A stretch of 44,973 nucleotides of DNA from Microthrixaceae bacterium (GCA_020637195.1 JACJWK010000023.1:1-44973), one strand, 5' to 3'. Positions 1 to 9,347 are shown, counted from the stretch's first letter. Translations and numbers: made by a program. The notes: a model not told the origin generated them from the letters alone.

Positions 1-1987
1 CCGCACGCCCAAGGAGACCCTCAAGCTCGCCGCCGAGGACCTCGACACCGCCACGGCCCTGCTCCAGCTCCGCCACCTGGCCGGCGCCCCGGCCCTCACC
101 GACGACCTGGCGGCGCGGGCTCGGGCCCAGTGGCGCAAGCGTCCGAAGAAGTGGTTGACCGAGCTGGGCACCCGGGTGGCGAGCCGCCACGCCCAGGCCG
201 GCGAGGTCGCCTTCCTGCTCGAGCCGGACCTCAAGGAGGGGAGGGGCGGCCTGCGCGACGTCCACGCCCTGCACTGGGCGGAGCTGCTGCACCCCGTCCT
301 GCACCCCGGCGACGACGCCGTGCTCGAGCGGGCGTACGGCACCGTGCTCGACGTGCGCGTGGCGCTCCACCGGCACACGGGCCGCCCCGGGGACCACCTC
401 CACCTCCAGGACCAGGACGCCGTCGCCGAGCTGCTGGGCCTTCCCGACGCCGACGCGCTGATGCGCTCGCTGGCCACGGCGGCGCGCACGATCGCCTGGG
501 TCGGCGACGAGACCTGGGAGCGGGTGGAGTCGTCGCTCGCCGGGCCCCGTCGGCGCACGGCGGGGCGCGACCGCCCACTGGACGACGGCGTCGTGCTGCG
601 TGACGGCGAGGTGCACGTGGCCGCCGACGCGACGCCGGCCGACGACCCCGCGCTCGTCCTGCGGGCGGCGGCCGCGGCCGCCGGGCACGGTGTCCGCCTC
701 GAACGGGCCTCCCTCGACCGCCTCGCCGCGGAGGCGCCGCTGTTCCCCGACCCGTGGCCCGAGGGTGCCCGCGACCTGCTGGCCAGCCTGCTGCTCACCG
801 GCCCCGCCGCGATCCGGGTGCTCGAGGCCCTCGACCACAAGGGCCTGCTGTCGCGGATGCTGCCCGAGTGGGAGCCCGTGCGCAGCCGACCCCAGCGCAA
901 CGCGTACCACCGCTTCACCGTGGACCGGCACCTGCTCGAGGCCGCCGCCGGCGCCGCCCGCCTCGCCGACCGGGTCGCGCGGCCGGACCTGCTGGTGATC
1001 GGCGCGCTGCTCCACGACATCGGCAAGGGCTATCCCGGCGACCACACCATCGTGGGCCAGGACCTGGTGGCCACCATCGCCACCCGCATGGGCTTCCCGC
1101 CCGGCGACGTCGACACCCTCGTGCTGCTCGTGCGCCACCACCTGCTGCTCCCCGACATCGCCACCCGCCGCGACCTGAACGACGACGCCACCATCGAGCG
1201 GGTGGCCGACGAGGTGGGGTCGCTGGAGGCGCTGGAGTTGCTCGCCGCCCTCACCGAGGCCGACTCGATCGCCACCGGTCCCGCCGCGTGGGGCGACTGG
1301 AAGGCCGGCCTGGTGGCCCGGCTCGTGGCCCGCACCGCCCACCGGCTCGGCGGCGGCGACGGTGACGCCGGCCGGGCCACGCCCTTCCCGTCGCCGGAGC
1401 AGCGCGTGGCCATGGCCGAGGGCCAGCCGGTCATCCGGGTCGACGGCGACGACACGATCTGGGTGGTCGCGCCCGACCGCCCCGGCCTGTTCAGCCGGGT
1501 GGCGGGCGTCCTCGCCCTGAACGGCCTGGGCGTCCTGGAGGCGGCGGCGGCGTCCGACCAGGGCGTCGCCCTCAGCCAGTTCACGGTCACGTCGAGCTTC
1601 GGCCCCTCCATCGACTGGGACGGCGTGGTCGCCGACCTCGAGCGCTGCCTCGCCGGCCGTCTCGCCCTCGCCGCGCGGTTGGCCGACCGGGCCCGTACCT
1701 ACGCGCGGCCGGGGGCCCCGAGCCGCGTCCCCGACGTGCGGTTCGACAACGACACCACCCGGCGCGCCACCGTCATCGAGGTCCACGCCGCCGACGGCGT
1801 CGGGGTGCTCAACCGCATCACCCGGGCCCTGGCCGACCTCGACCTCGACATCCGCACGGCGAAGGTGCAGACGCTCGGCGACGAGGTGGTCGACGCCTTC
1901 TACGTGCTCGACCACGACGGCGCCAAGATCACCGAGGCCGACCACCAGGACGAGATCCGCCGGGCGGTGCTGCACGGGCTGCGCTGA
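1..1987 (+). CDS. glnD: [Protein-PII] uridylyltransferase / uridylyl-removing enzyme, 3' part
   Basis: This is the C-terminal two thirds of GlnD; the frame is open from base 2, so the true start and the nucleotidyltransferase domain lie before the window. Visible parts in order are the UR/UTase linker (LEPDLKEGRGGLRD near base 220), an HD phosphohydrolase domain (GALLHDIGKG near base 1000) that removes UMP from PII, and two ACT domains (VVAPDRPGLFSRVAGVLALN near 1465; EVHAADGVGVLNRITRALA near 1780) that sense glutamine. In the cytoplasm the enzyme modifies the PII signal protein according to nitrogen status. All catalytic HD residues that I can see are present and the frame is clean to its stop. 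A DUF368 gene follows after 39 nt with its own promoter, so glnD probably ends its transcription unit here. Confidence 0.95.
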   Translation, partial: RTPKETLKLAAEDLDTATALLQLRHLAGAPALTDDLAARARAQWRKRPKKWLTELGTRVASRHAQAGEVAFLLEPDLKEGRGGLRDVHALHWAELLHPVLHPGDDAVLERAYGTVLDVRVALHRHTGRPGDHLHLQDQDAVAELLGLPDADALMRSLATAARTIAWVGDETWERVESSLAGPRRRTAGRDRPLDDGVVLRDGEVHVAADATPADDPALVLRAAAAAAGHGVRLERASLDRLAAEAPLFPDPWPEGARDLLASLLLTGPAAIRVLEALDHKGLLSRMLPEWEPVRSRPQRNAYHRFTVDRHLLEAAAGAARLADRVARPDLLVIGALLHDIGKGYPGDHTIVGQDLVATIATRMGFPPGDVDTLVLLVRHHLLLPDIATRRDLNDDATIERVADEVGSLEALELLAALTEADSIATGPAAWGDWKAGLVARLVARTAHRLGGGDGDAGRATPFPSPEQRVAMAEGQPVIRVDGDDTIWVVAPDRPGLFSRVAGVLALNGLGVLEAAAASDQGVALSQFTVTSSFGPSIDWDGVVADLERCLAGRLALAARLADRARTYARPGAPSRVPDVRFDNDTTRRATVIEVHAADGVGVLNRITRALADLDLDIRTAKVQTLGDEVVDAFYVLDHDGAKITEADHQDEIRRAVLHGLR

Positions 1988-2012
1988 GGCGGCCGCCACC
2001 GGGCGTCGCCGA

Positions 2013-2018
2013 TAGGGT
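2013..2018 (+). promoter_or_regulatory. -10 element (TAGGGT) of the DUF368 gene
   Basis: TAGGGT lies 8 nt before the ATG at 2027 and no Shine-Dalgarno sequence lies between, so the transcript probably starts at or next to the start codon (leaderless). Confidence 0.5.
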
Positions 2019-2026
2019 GTCCCGCC

Positions 2027-2960
2027 ATGCGTGCGGCCGCCCTGACCGTCCTCCGTGGCTTCTGCATGGGTGCCGCCGACATCGTCCCCGGCGTGTCCGG
2101 GGGCACCGTCGCCCTGGTGCTCGGCATCTACCACCGTCTCGTCGCCGCCATCCAGGGCGGATCGAGCGCGCTCGGGCACTTCTTGAAGCTGGACGTGGCG
2201 GGCGGGCTGCGCCGCCTGCGCGAGGTCGAGTGGGCCCTGCTGCTGCCGCTCCTCGCCGGCATCCTGCTCGCGGTGCTCAGCCTCTCGCACCTGCTGGAGG
2301 ACCTCCTGCACGACCACCCCGTGCCCCATGGCGGGGCTGTTCCTCGGCCTGGTGGCGGGCTCGGCGGTCGTGGCGTGGCGGCGGCTGCTGGAGTGCGGCA
2401 CCCGTCGCAGCTGGTGTGGCTCGTCGAAGCAGCCGTGCTGCTGCTCTTCGTCGCCCTCGGCACGAGCAGGGGCACAGCGAGACACGTCTCCCAGGCCGCC
2501 GACCCGGCGCTGTGGGCGTTCTTCGCCGCCGGCGCCCGTAATATCTGCGCCATGATCCTGCCAGGGTCCAGCGGCTCGTTCTGCTCGTGCTCGGCATGTA
2601 CGGCGCCGTGCTGGGCGCCGTCAACGTGCGACCTGCTGGCCGTGGCCCTCTGCCGCGCTGGGCTGCCTCGCCGGCCTCGCAGCGCTCTTCTCCCGGGCGC
2701 TGCACTGGGCTGAACCACCACTACGACGTGGTCGTGGCCGTACTCATCGGCGCCATGGTGGGCTCAAAAAAGCGATGCTGTGGCCATCAGCCCGCCAGGG
2801 GTGGACTCCACGCTTCGAAACCCCGCCGGCGGCGCGTCGCCGTCACCGTAGCCCTGGGGCTGGTCAGCTCGTGGTGCCGTCGGCGTCAACGCTCCAGCCA
2901 CCGGGTCAGGCACCCGCACCCTCGACGACGAGGCCGAAGAATGCCGAGGGGTCACGATCA
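2027..2960 (+). pseudogene. DUF368 family polytopic membrane protein, frame-disrupted
   Basis: The first 100 residues are clean and carry the DUF368 signature GAADIVPGVSGGTVALVLGI followed by membrane helices. From about 2320 the frame changes at least three times, yet family-like segments continue in other frames: MAGLFLGLVAGSAVVAWRRL at 2328, AAGARNICAMILPGSSGSF at 2527, MLGMYGAVLGAVN at 2587 and LNHHYDVVVAVLIGAMVGS near 2712. Stitched together this gives roughly 300 residues, the usual family length. The protein is an inner-membrane protein; DUF368 members have been linked to polyprenyl-phosphate lipid recycling, which I mention as family knowledge only. The disruption falls in a low-quality block and is probably technical. 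The 3' end is approximate. Confidence 0.75.
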
Positions 2961-3008
2961 GGGCCCGTCGTCGCGCCCGCAACGCGGCTCAGGCGGAGGG
3001 CCGGGCGA

Positions 3009-3014
3009 TAGGGT
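3009..3014 (+). promoter_or_regulatory. -10 element (TAGGGT) of the NUDIX gene
   Basis: TAGGGT lies 7 nt before the ATG at 3022, the same arrangement as at 2013, consistent with a leaderless transcript for the NUDIX-WS/DGAT pair. Confidence 0.45.
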
Positions 3015-3021
3015 CGCGGCG

Positions 3022-3754
3022 ATGACGTCGCCGCGCCCCTATTCCGCCGACCTGTGTTGCGGTGGAGCGAGGCGCTGTCGGGGATCACCCCGGACCGGCC
3101 TCGGCTTCACCCAGAGCCTGTGAGCAGGGCGCTTCGGAGGTTTGTGGCCGTGGCCGCATCGCCGCCACCGCTTCTGGTCACGAAGTGGGGCGCGGACTCG
3201 ATCGCAGTCAGAGTGGATCGACGTGGGCGAGGGCATCCCGGGCTACGTCACGCCGAAGGTGGCCGTCGGCGCGAGAAATTGGTCAACAACGACGAGGGGC
3301 GAGATCCTGCTCGTCCAGCGGGCCGACTCGGGCGTCTGGCTCCACCCGCACAGGCTGGGCCGACGTCAGCTACTCGCCGTCGGAGATCGCGCTGAAAGAG
3401 GTCAGGAGAGACCGGCGGCATCGAGTGCAGTGCACCGCCCATCGCCGTGCTCGACAGCATGCGCCTCGGCTTCACCACGATGCCCCTCTACTCGATCGTC
3501 TTTGCTGCCAGGCCACCGGCAACGCGCGCTGCAGAGCCCCACCCCCTCGAGTGCCAGGACGTGGGCTGGTTTGGCCGACGCCTGCCCGGAAGCCCCTGGC
3601 CGGTTCGAGCAGTCAGGGGCGCCGCGATGCGCCGCCGTCCGGGGCAGGGCCGATCGAGGTGCTCTTCGACCCTCCCCGCACCGCCGTGGCGGCGCCGCGG
3701 CCCACGACGCCGACGACCGGGGGCCCCGACGACAGGCTTGCGGGCGCCGGGTGA
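3022..3754 (+). pseudogene. NUDIX hydrolase with N-terminal extension, frame-disrupted
   Basis: Stitching frames gives MTSPRPYSADLLRW at the start, then GYVTPKVAVGA, ILLVQRADSGVWL, a Nudix box reading WADVSYSPSEIALKEVREET once the indel near 3400 is bridged, then LDSMRLGFTTMPLYSIVF and HPLECQDVGWF. The extension before the Nudix domain and the GWADVxxSPSE form of the box resemble the two-domain NUDIX N/YjhB-like subfamily that hydrolyses nucleoside diphosphate derivatives; the substrate is not predictable. At least five indels interrupt the 240-residue frame, all in a low-quality block. The stop at 3752-3754 is followed 9 nt later by the WS/DGAT start, so the two are probably co-transcribed. 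Confidence 0.75.
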
Positions 3755-3763
3755 CGACCTCCG

Positions 3764-5158
3764 GTGACCGGCTCTCTCGGGCCAGGACGCCCTGTTCCTC
3801 CAGGTCAAGGCCCCCAACCAGCCGATGCACGTGGGCGGCATCGCCGTCGCTTCGAGGCGCCCCTTCTTCGGCGACGACGGCCGGTTCCGCATCGGCGACG
3901 TCAGACGCGATCACCGCTCAGCTCCACCTCATTACCCCGCTTCCCGCCGCAAGCTCCGCTGGCCGCCGCTCGACCAGAGCCACCCCGTGTGATCGACGAC
4001 CGGACTTCGACGTGGCCGACCGCAATCCGCCTCGAGCGCCTCCCCGAAGCCGGGCGGCTGGCGAGATGCGCCACCTCGTCAGGCACCTCGGGGCGGTGCC
4101 GCTCAGCCAGGAGCGACCGCTCTGGGAGCTGTGGTTACGTCGGGGCCTCCCGACGGGGGCGGAGTCGCGCTGGTCCAGAAGACCCACCACGCCCTCATCG
4201 ACGGCCTCTCGGGCATCGACGTCGCCACCGTGCTGCTCGAAACCGAGCCCGACCGCCGGTGGAGCCCCGAGTGGACGCCGGAACCCGCCGTCCGACGCCC
4301 ATTTGCTGGTCGACAGCGTGGCCTCCCAGCTGTAGCCGGCCAGCGGCATGGCTCAGTCCGCCGCCGGTGCGCCTCCTGCCCCGAGCAGACCGGCGAAAGG
4401 CCTCCTCGAGACCACCCGGTCGGCGCAGGGCGAGCCCTACTGGCCAGCCGGCCGGCCGCCGCCGCCCACCCCTGGAACGCCCGATCAGCCCCCGCGCGGC
4501 GCTACGAGGTGGCCGGGTGCCCCTCGACCGGGCCAGGAGACGAAGGCGGCGGTGAGGGCGTCGGTCAGCGACGTCGTGCTGCGATCTGCGCCGGCGCCCT
4601 CCTCGTTCCTGCTGCACCGTGGCGAGCCCGGTGCCCGACAGGCGCCGCCTGCAGACGTTCGTGCCGGTCTCGCTGCGTCGTGAGGCCAGCGCTACTCCTG
4701 GGAACCAGGTGTCAGGGCTGCTCGCCAGCGAGCTGCCGGTCAGCAGGCCGACTGCGTCGCGCCTGCAGGGAGGTGTGCGGGCAGATGGCCGCGGTGAAGC
4801 GCAGCGGGCAGGCGGAGGTGGCCGACAGGTCAAAGCCGTCGCCGACCTCGCCCCGCCCGCGATGGTGGGCTTCGCCGCGCGGCTGATCGTGCGCCAGCGG
4901 ACGGTCAACCTCGGCATCACCAACGTGCCGGGCCCCCAGGTCCCGCTCTACTGCATGGGCGCCCGCCTGCTCGAGGTCTTCCCCTACGTCGGCGTGTTCG
5001 AGCGGACGGGGCTGCTGCTCGGCCTGATCTCCTACTGCGGCCAGCTCGGCTTCGGCCTGACCGCCGACGGCGCCTCGATGCCCGACCTCGACGTGCTGGC
5101 GCGGGCCGTGGAGCACGAGGCCGACGTGCTCCACGACGCCGTCGTCACCACGCCCTGA
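3764..5158 (+). pseudogene. Wax ester synthase / diacylglycerol acyltransferase (WS/DGAT), frame-disrupted
   Basis: The start GTG at 3764 is followed by LSGQDALFLQVKAPNQPMHV (after bridging), the usual N-terminus of the bacterial WS/DGAT family. The catalytic HHxxxDG motif is visible as THHALIDGLSG at about 4182-4215, and the C-terminal half carries NLGITNVPGPQVPLYCMGAR near 4910. The enzyme uses fatty acyl-CoA to esterify diacylglycerol or fatty alcohols and makes triacylglycerol or wax storage lipid at the membrane surface. The span of 465 codons matches the normal family length, so nothing large is missing. Indels cluster between 3770 and 4840, while the last 100 residues are clean. A small GC hairpin follows the stop. 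Confidence 0.88.
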
Positions 5159-5174
5159 GGCCCGTCGGCGGGCC
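5159..5174. terminator. Candidate bidirectional terminator hairpin
   Basis: GGCCCG-TCGG-CGGGCC forms a perfect 6-bp stem with a 4-nt loop. It fills the gap between two convergent genes (WS/DGAT ends at 5158, PAC2 ends at 5177). There is no T-run, as is common in actinobacteria. Confidence 0.4.
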
Positions 5175-5176
5175 GT

Positions 5177-6028
5177 TCAGTTGTCGCCGGTGGAGCGCAG
5201 GAAGCGCTCGACCTCCTCGACGAGCGAGCTGACGTCGGTGAGCTCCTCCTCGACCTCGCCCGCGTCGTAGCGGGCCTCGAGGTCGGCGACGTAGCCGGCG
5301 GTCTCGTCGTCCTCGTCCACCAACTCGTCGATCTGGCGCTCGTAGGAGGCGCTGGCGATCTCGAGGTCGGTGGTGGCGAGGGCCACGTCGAGCAGCTCGC
5401 AGGTCCGCTCGACGAGCGCCAGGGCGGCCTTCGGCGACGGGGCGCCGGGGACGTAGGTGGGCACGGCCGCCCAGAGCGAGGCCGCGGGCAGGCCGGCCCG
5501 CGCGCACGCGTCCTGGAGCACGCCGACGATCCCGGTGGGGCCCTCGTAGCTGGAGCGGGCCAGCCCGAGCCGGTCGATGAGCGCGTCGTCGACCGCGGTG
5601 CCGATGACCGACACCGGCCGGGAGTGGGGGACCTCGGCCAGCAGGGCGCCCAGGGTGACGACGATCTCGGCCTCGAAGGCCTGCGCGACCTCGGTGAGGT
5701 GCCCGCAGAAGGTCCGCCACCGCAGCTGCGGCTCGGTGCCGCTGAGCACGATGACGTCGCGGTCGGCACCCGGGATCGAGCCCGCGAGCAGGTCGTTGGC
5801 CGGCCACACCACCTCGCGCTGGTGGCCCTCGTCGAGGCGCACCCGGGGCCGCGTGGTGGTGAAGTCGAAGTACTCCTCGGGGTCGAGGTCGGCGAAGGGG
5901 CGCAGCTCCCAGCGCTCGGCGAGGTAGCGGGCGGCGGACGAGGCGGCGTCGCCGGCGTCGTTCCAGCCCTCGAACGCGCAGATCATGGCCGGGCGGCGCA
6001 GCCGCGGACGGGTGGTCCAGCGGAGCAT
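5177..6028 (-). CDS. PAC2 family protein
   Basis: The 283-residue protein has the PAC2 (proteasome assembly chaperone-like) fold signature: MICAFEGWNDAGDAASSAAR near the N-terminus, then VIVLSGTEPQLRW, VVTLGALLAEVPHSRP and PTGIVGVLQDACARAGLP. The C-terminal 60 residues are strongly acidic and probably helical, ending EEVERFLRSTGDN. Actinobacterial PAC2 proteins are found in proteasome-bearing species but their role in bacteria is not established, so no function is assigned beyond the family. The ATG at 6028 has no Shine-Dalgarno sequence but has TAGCGT 6 nt upstream, so it looks leaderless. The gene converges on the WS/DGAT gene and diverges from the CBS-citrate synthase gene. Confidence 0.9.
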   Translation of the reverse strand: MLRWTTRPRLRRPAMICAFEGWNDAGDAASSAARYLAERWELRPFADLDPEEYFDFTTTRPRVRLDEGHQREVVWPANDLLAGSIPGADRDVIVLSGTEPQLRWRTFCGHLTEVAQAFEAEIVVTLGALLAEVPHSRPVSVIGTAVDDALIDRLGLARSSYEGPTGIVGVLQDACARAGLPAASLWAAVPTYVPGAPSPKAALALVERTCELLDVALATTDLEIASASYERQIDELVDEDDETAGYVADLEARYDAGEVEEELTDVSSLVEEVERFLRSTGDN

Positions 6029-6034
6029 CCGCCC

Positions 6035-6040
6035 ACGCTA
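6035..6040 (-). promoter_or_regulatory. -10 element (TAGCGT) of the PAC2 gene
   Basis: Read on the minus strand, TAGCGT ends 6 nt before the ATG at 6028, consistent with leaderless transcription. Confidence 0.5.
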
Positions 6041-6113
6041 CCGAGCGGTCGGCCCGCTGCCTCGTCGCCGGGACGGGGTCGACCGGGCCGTCGGGCCGGG
6101 TCCCGTCGGTCGG

Positions 6114-6119
6114 TACAAT
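6114..6119 (+). promoter_or_regulatory. -10 element (TACAAT) upstream of CBS-citrate synthase
   Basis: TACAAT matches the -10 consensus well and lies 78 nt before the GTG at 6198. Unlike most promoters in this window it would give a leader of about 70 nt, and a purine-rich ribosome-binding site (gaggaacgggaggg) precedes the GTG. I see no clear -35 box. Confidence 0.45.
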
Positions 6120-6197
6120 CGCCCTGCGGAGTGCGCCGACGCCGGTCGGTCCGACCCGGACGGGGGGCGCACCAGGACGAGAGGAACGGGAGGGCCC

Positions 6198-7742
6198 GTG
6201 GCCGAAGGTGCCGTCGTACGAACCGTCGGTGAGGTGATGAGCCGATCGGTGGTGACCGCGGTGCCGACCGAGACCATCGCCGTCGTCAGTGCCCGCATGG
6301 TCGACCACGGGGTCGGCTCGGTCGTCGTGGCCGACGGCGACCGGCCCATCGGCATCCTCACCGAGCGCGACCTGGTTCGCTGCGCGGCGTCCGGAGGCGA
6401 TCCCGAGGGCACCAAGGTGGCCGAGTGGATGACCGAGGCGCCCGCGACCCTCGGCGCCGAGGTCTCGGCGGGCGCGGCCTTCGCCAAGCTCTCCGAGGCC
6501 GGCTACCGCCATCTCCCCGTGGTCGAGGACGGGGCCCTCGTCGGCATCGTGTCGATGCGCGACCTCATGAAGGTGGCGAGCATCGAGCCCGTCACCCATC
6601 CGGGCCACATCGAGGCCCCGAAGGGGCTGGCCGGCGTCATCGTGGCCGAGACCGAGGTGGGCGACGTCCGCGGCCAGGAGGGCTTCTACCACTACCGGCA
6701 GTACTCGGCGGTCGAGCTGGCCGAGAAGCGGTCGCTCGAGGACGTGTGGCACCTGCTGTTCGAGGGAGAGCTGCCCACCGACGACCAGCGCGAGGCGTTC
6801 CTGGCCGAGATCCGGTCCCACCGGGTGCTGCCCGAGGCGGTGCGGCGGGAGCTGCCCGCCATCGCCGCCGCCGGCACCGAGCTCGTCCCGCTCGACGGGC
6901 TGCGCACCGCCGTGTCCCTGCTCGGCGCCAGCCTCGACTTCCAGGCGTCGCTCGACATCAGCGCGGACGAGCTGCGACGCAACGCCATGCAGGTGTGCGC
7001 GGTCATCCCCACGATCCTCACCGCCCTCTACCGACTGCGGCAGGGCGAGGAGGTCGTCGAGCCCCACCCGTCGCTCGGCTACGCGGCCAACTACCTGTAC
7101 ATGCTCACCGGCGAGGAGCCGGGGGCCGAGGAGGCCCGCGGGGTCGAGCAGTACCTCATCACCACCATCGACCACGGCTTCAACGCCTCCACCTTCACCG
7201 CCCGGGTCATCACCTCCACCGGGGCCGACCTCGTGGCGGCGGTGGTCGGCGGCATCGGCGCCCTGTCGGGACCGCTGCACGGCGGCGCCCCCAGCCGGGC
7301 CCTGGCCATGCTCGACGCCATCGGGTCGCCCGAGAACACCGCGGCGTGGGTCCGCGACGCGGTCGAGAACGGCGACCGGATCATGGGCTTCGGCCACCGG
7401 GTGTACAAGACCGACGACCCCCGCTCGGTGCTGCTGCGGTCGGTGGCCCGGCGACTGGGCGGCGACAAGGCCGACTTCGCGGTGCAGGTCGAGCAGGCCG
7501 TGGTCGACACGCTGGCCGAGCTGAAGCCCGGCCGCGAGCTGTACGCCAACGTCGAGTTCTACGCCGGCGTCGTGATGGACCGCTGCGGGCTGCCGCGTGA
7601 GATGTTCACGCCCACCTTCGCCTCGAGCCGGGTCATCGGCTGGTGCGCCAACATCCTCGAGCAGGCGGGCGACAACCGCATCATCCGGCCCAGCGCCCGC
7701 TACGTCGGCCCGCCGCCACCCCAGCCCGTCCCCGAGCCCTGA
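6198..7742 (+). CDS. Citrate (or 2-methylcitrate) synthase with N-terminal CBS pair
   Basis: The 514-residue protein starts at the GTG at 6198, chosen for the purine-rich ribosome-binding site just before it and because the CBS domain begins at once. Residues about 10-60 (GEVMSRSVVTAVP to ILTERDLVR) and 73-125 (VAEWMTEAPATLG to IVSMRDLMKV) are two CBS motifs, a module that usually binds adenine nucleotides. A full citrate synthase follows, with GPLHGGAPSRALA (His361), GFGHRVYKTDDPRS (His400) and NVEFYAGVVMDRCGLP. The third catalytic residue, usually Asp, is Glu453 here. The enzyme would condense oxaloacetate with acetyl-CoA or propionyl-CoA in the TCA or methylcitrate cycle, with the CBS pair suggesting control by energy charge. 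The frame is clean. Confidence 0.92.
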   Translation: MAEGAVVRTVGEVMSRSVVTAVPTETIAVVSARMVDHGVGSVVVADGDRPIGILTERDLVRCAASGGDPEGTKVAEWMTEAPATLGAEVSAGAAFAKLSEAGYRHLPVVEDGALVGIVSMRDLMKVASIEPVTHPGHIEAPKGLAGVIVAETEVGDVRGQEGFYHYRQYSAVELAEKRSLEDVWHLLFEGELPTDDQREAFLAEIRSHRVLPEAVRRELPAIAAAGTELVPLDGLRTAVSLLGASLDFQASLDISADELRRNAMQVCAVIPTILTALYRLRQGEEVVEPHPSLGYAANYLYMLTGEEPGAEEARGVEQYLITTIDHGFNASTFTARVITSTGADLVAAVVGGIGALSGPLHGGAPSRALAMLDAIGSPENTAAWVRDAVENGDRIMGFGHRVYKTDDPRSVLLRSVARRLGGDKADFAVQVEQAVVDTLAELKPGRELYANVEFYAGVVMDRCGLPREMFTPTFASSRVIGWCANILEQAGDNRIIRPSARYVGPPPPQPVPEP

Positions 7743-7765
7743 GCCCCGAGCCGCCCGATCGTCTC

Positions 7766-8206
7766 GTGACCGACGCCGTCACCGTCACCGAGCAGACCGC
7801 GTTCGCGCCCGAGCTGCGCGAGGCCTTCGACCGGCTGGTCCCCCAGCTGTCGTCCTCGAACCCGCCGCCCACCGAGGACGGGCTGCGCCACATCATCGGG
7901 TCGCCGGCGTCGATCCTGCTCGTCGCGCGCGACGACGCCGGGCGGATCCTCGGGTCGCTCACCCTCGTCGTGTTCCCGATCCCCACGGGGATCCGGGCCT
8001 GGATCGAGGACGTGGTCGTGGACGAGGCCGCCCGGGGCCGGGGGGTCGGCGAGGCGCTGAACCGGGCCGCGCTCGAGCGGGCCCGAGCCGAGGGCGCCAA
8101 GACGGTCGACCTCACCAGCCGCCCCACCCGCGAGGCCGCCAACCGCCTCTACCGTCGCCTCGGCTTCGTCCCCCGCGAGACCAACATCTACCGCTTCACG
8201 CTGTAG
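7766..8206 (+). CDS. GNAT family N-acetyltransferase
   Basis: This 146-residue protein begins at the GTG at 7766, 23 nt after the citrate synthase stop. It has the GNAT acetyl-CoA binding motif A as VVVDEAARGRGVGEALNRAA at residues 84-103, preceded by strands LLVARDD and LGSLTLVVFP, and ends with RLYRRLGFVPRETNIYRFTL, a RimI-like C-terminus with the conserved tyrosine. It would transfer an acetyl group to an amine in the cytoplasm; the substrate cannot be predicted. It is probably co-transcribed with the citrate synthase fusion gene. Confidence 0.88.
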   Translation: MTDAVTVTEQTAFAPELREAFDRLVPQLSSSNPPPTEDGLRHIIGSPASILLVARDDAGRILGSLTLVVFPIPTGIRAWIEDVVVDEAARGRGVGEALNRAALERARAEGAKTVDLTSRPTREAANRLYRRLGFVPRETNIYRFTL

Positions 8207-8240
8207 GGCGCGGCCGCGGCCGGGGGGTGGGCGGGCCCGC

Positions 8241-9347
8241 TCAGGCCAGGTGGCGGGCGGCGTCGTGGTCGAGGGCGGCGGTGAACGCCCGCACGGCCAT
8301 GTTGGTGACCAGCTCCCGGCCCCGGTCGTTGGCCGGGTCCATGGCCCCCATGCCCGTGACCGGGTAGACGGTGGCGCCGAGCATGCCCCGGACGTGGTGG
8401 TCCCAGGCCAGGTCGAAGGGGTACTCGGCGGCGGGCACGCCGGCCTCGACCAGGGCGTCGTGCCACGCCCGCACCAGCTCGTGCTCGGCCGCTCGTCGGG
8501 CCTCCACCGTCATGGACTGGCAGAGCAGGTAGGTCACGTCGGTGATGGCGGGCCCCCGGTAGCTGATCTGCCAGTCGAGCACCGCGATGGGGTCGTCGAC
8601 GTCGGGCGCGTCGTCGAACATCAGGTTGTCGGCGCGGAAGTCGCCGTGGCACACGGTGACGGGAGCCTCGGCGATCCCGGCGAGCAGCAGCGACTCGTAC
8701 TGGTCCTGCACCCGCTCGCCGAGCGCGATGGCCTCGGCGGGCACGGCGTCGCCGATGCGCTCGACGAAGAGCGGCCACGCGTCGCGGTACTGCTGGCCCG
8801 CGGCCAGGTTCACCGGGTCGTCGAGCCGCGGCATCCAGGTCAACCCGTCGAGCGCCGGCGAGGCCCACCACTCGGCATGGAGGGTGGCCAGCGCGCGCAG
8901 GGCCTGGGCGGCCCGGCCCGGGTCGAGCCCGGCGATCTGGCTGATCATGGTGCGGGCCCCGAGGTCCTCCAGGAGCAGCCCGAACGTGGCGTCCTCGGGC
9001 GCCAGGTGGTTCCAGTAGCACCGCGGGGTGCGCAGCCGCACCTTGTCGCCGAGCTGCTCGTAGAAGCGGCCCTCCCGCTCGTAGAAGCGGAAGTGGTCGC
9101 CCACGGCCCGGTTCTCGGGGTACGCCGACGGCAGCTTCAGCACCATCGAGCCCGGCGCGCCGGTGGCCGGCCCCGCGTAGCGCAGGGTCAGGCGGGCGAG
9201 CTGGCCGACGATGCCCACCCCCTCGCCGATGGTCTCGTGGTGCACCTCGGCCACGGCGGTGTCGGCACCGATGGTGCCGGTCGAGCGCAGCGCCCCGGTG
9301 AGGAACGCGGGCGTGACCTCGTCGGTGGACGACGGGAACCCCTGCAT
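8241..9347 (-). CDS. APH-fold phosphotransferase (aminoglycoside/ecdysteroid kinase-like)
   Basis: The 368-residue protein has the kinase-like APH fold: MVLKLPSAYPENR (strand with the ATP-binding Lys), the catalytic loop TVCHGDFRADNLMFD with Asp and Asn, and the metal-binding aspartate in IAVLDWQ. The phrase LLLEDLGARTMISQ is typical of the ecdysteroid-kinase-like branch that is abundant in actinobacteria. The natural substrate is unknown and drug resistance should not be assumed. I chose the ATG at 9347 because a G-rich ribosome-binding site (ggggggtggtgcc) precedes it and because the longer upstream frame is compositionally unlike a protein. It converges on the GNAT gene. Confidence 0.88.
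   Translation of the reverse strand: MQGFPSSTDEVTPAFLTGALRSTGTIGADTAVAEVHHETIGEGVGIVGQLARLTLRYAGPATGAPGSMVLKLPSAYPENRAVGDHFRFYEREGRFYEQLGDKVRLRTPRCYWNHLAPEDATFGLLLEDLGARTMISQIAGLDPGRAAQALRALATLHAEWWASPALDGLTWMPRLDDPVNLAAGQQYRDAWPLFVERIGDAVPAEAIALGERVQDQYESLLLAGIAEAPVTVCHGDFRADNLMFDDAPDVDDPIAVLDWQISYRGPAITDVTYLLCQSMTVEARRAAEHELVRAWHDALVEAGVPAAEYPFDLAWDHHVRGMLGATVYPVTGMGAMDPANDRGRELVTNMAVRAFTAALDHDAARHLA

Noticed and set aside
2320..4840. Natural pseudogene decay of three adjacent genes
   Set aside because: Similar damage recurs in separate blocks including essential haem genes, with motifs kept and lengths normal; sequencing error is simpler.
5145..7397. A 750-codon open frame on the minus strand opposite the CBS-citrate synthase gene
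   Set aside because: It is antisense to a gene with clear catalytic motifs, its translation is low-complexity His/Gly/Asp/Arg, and it arises from the strong GC bias at third positions.
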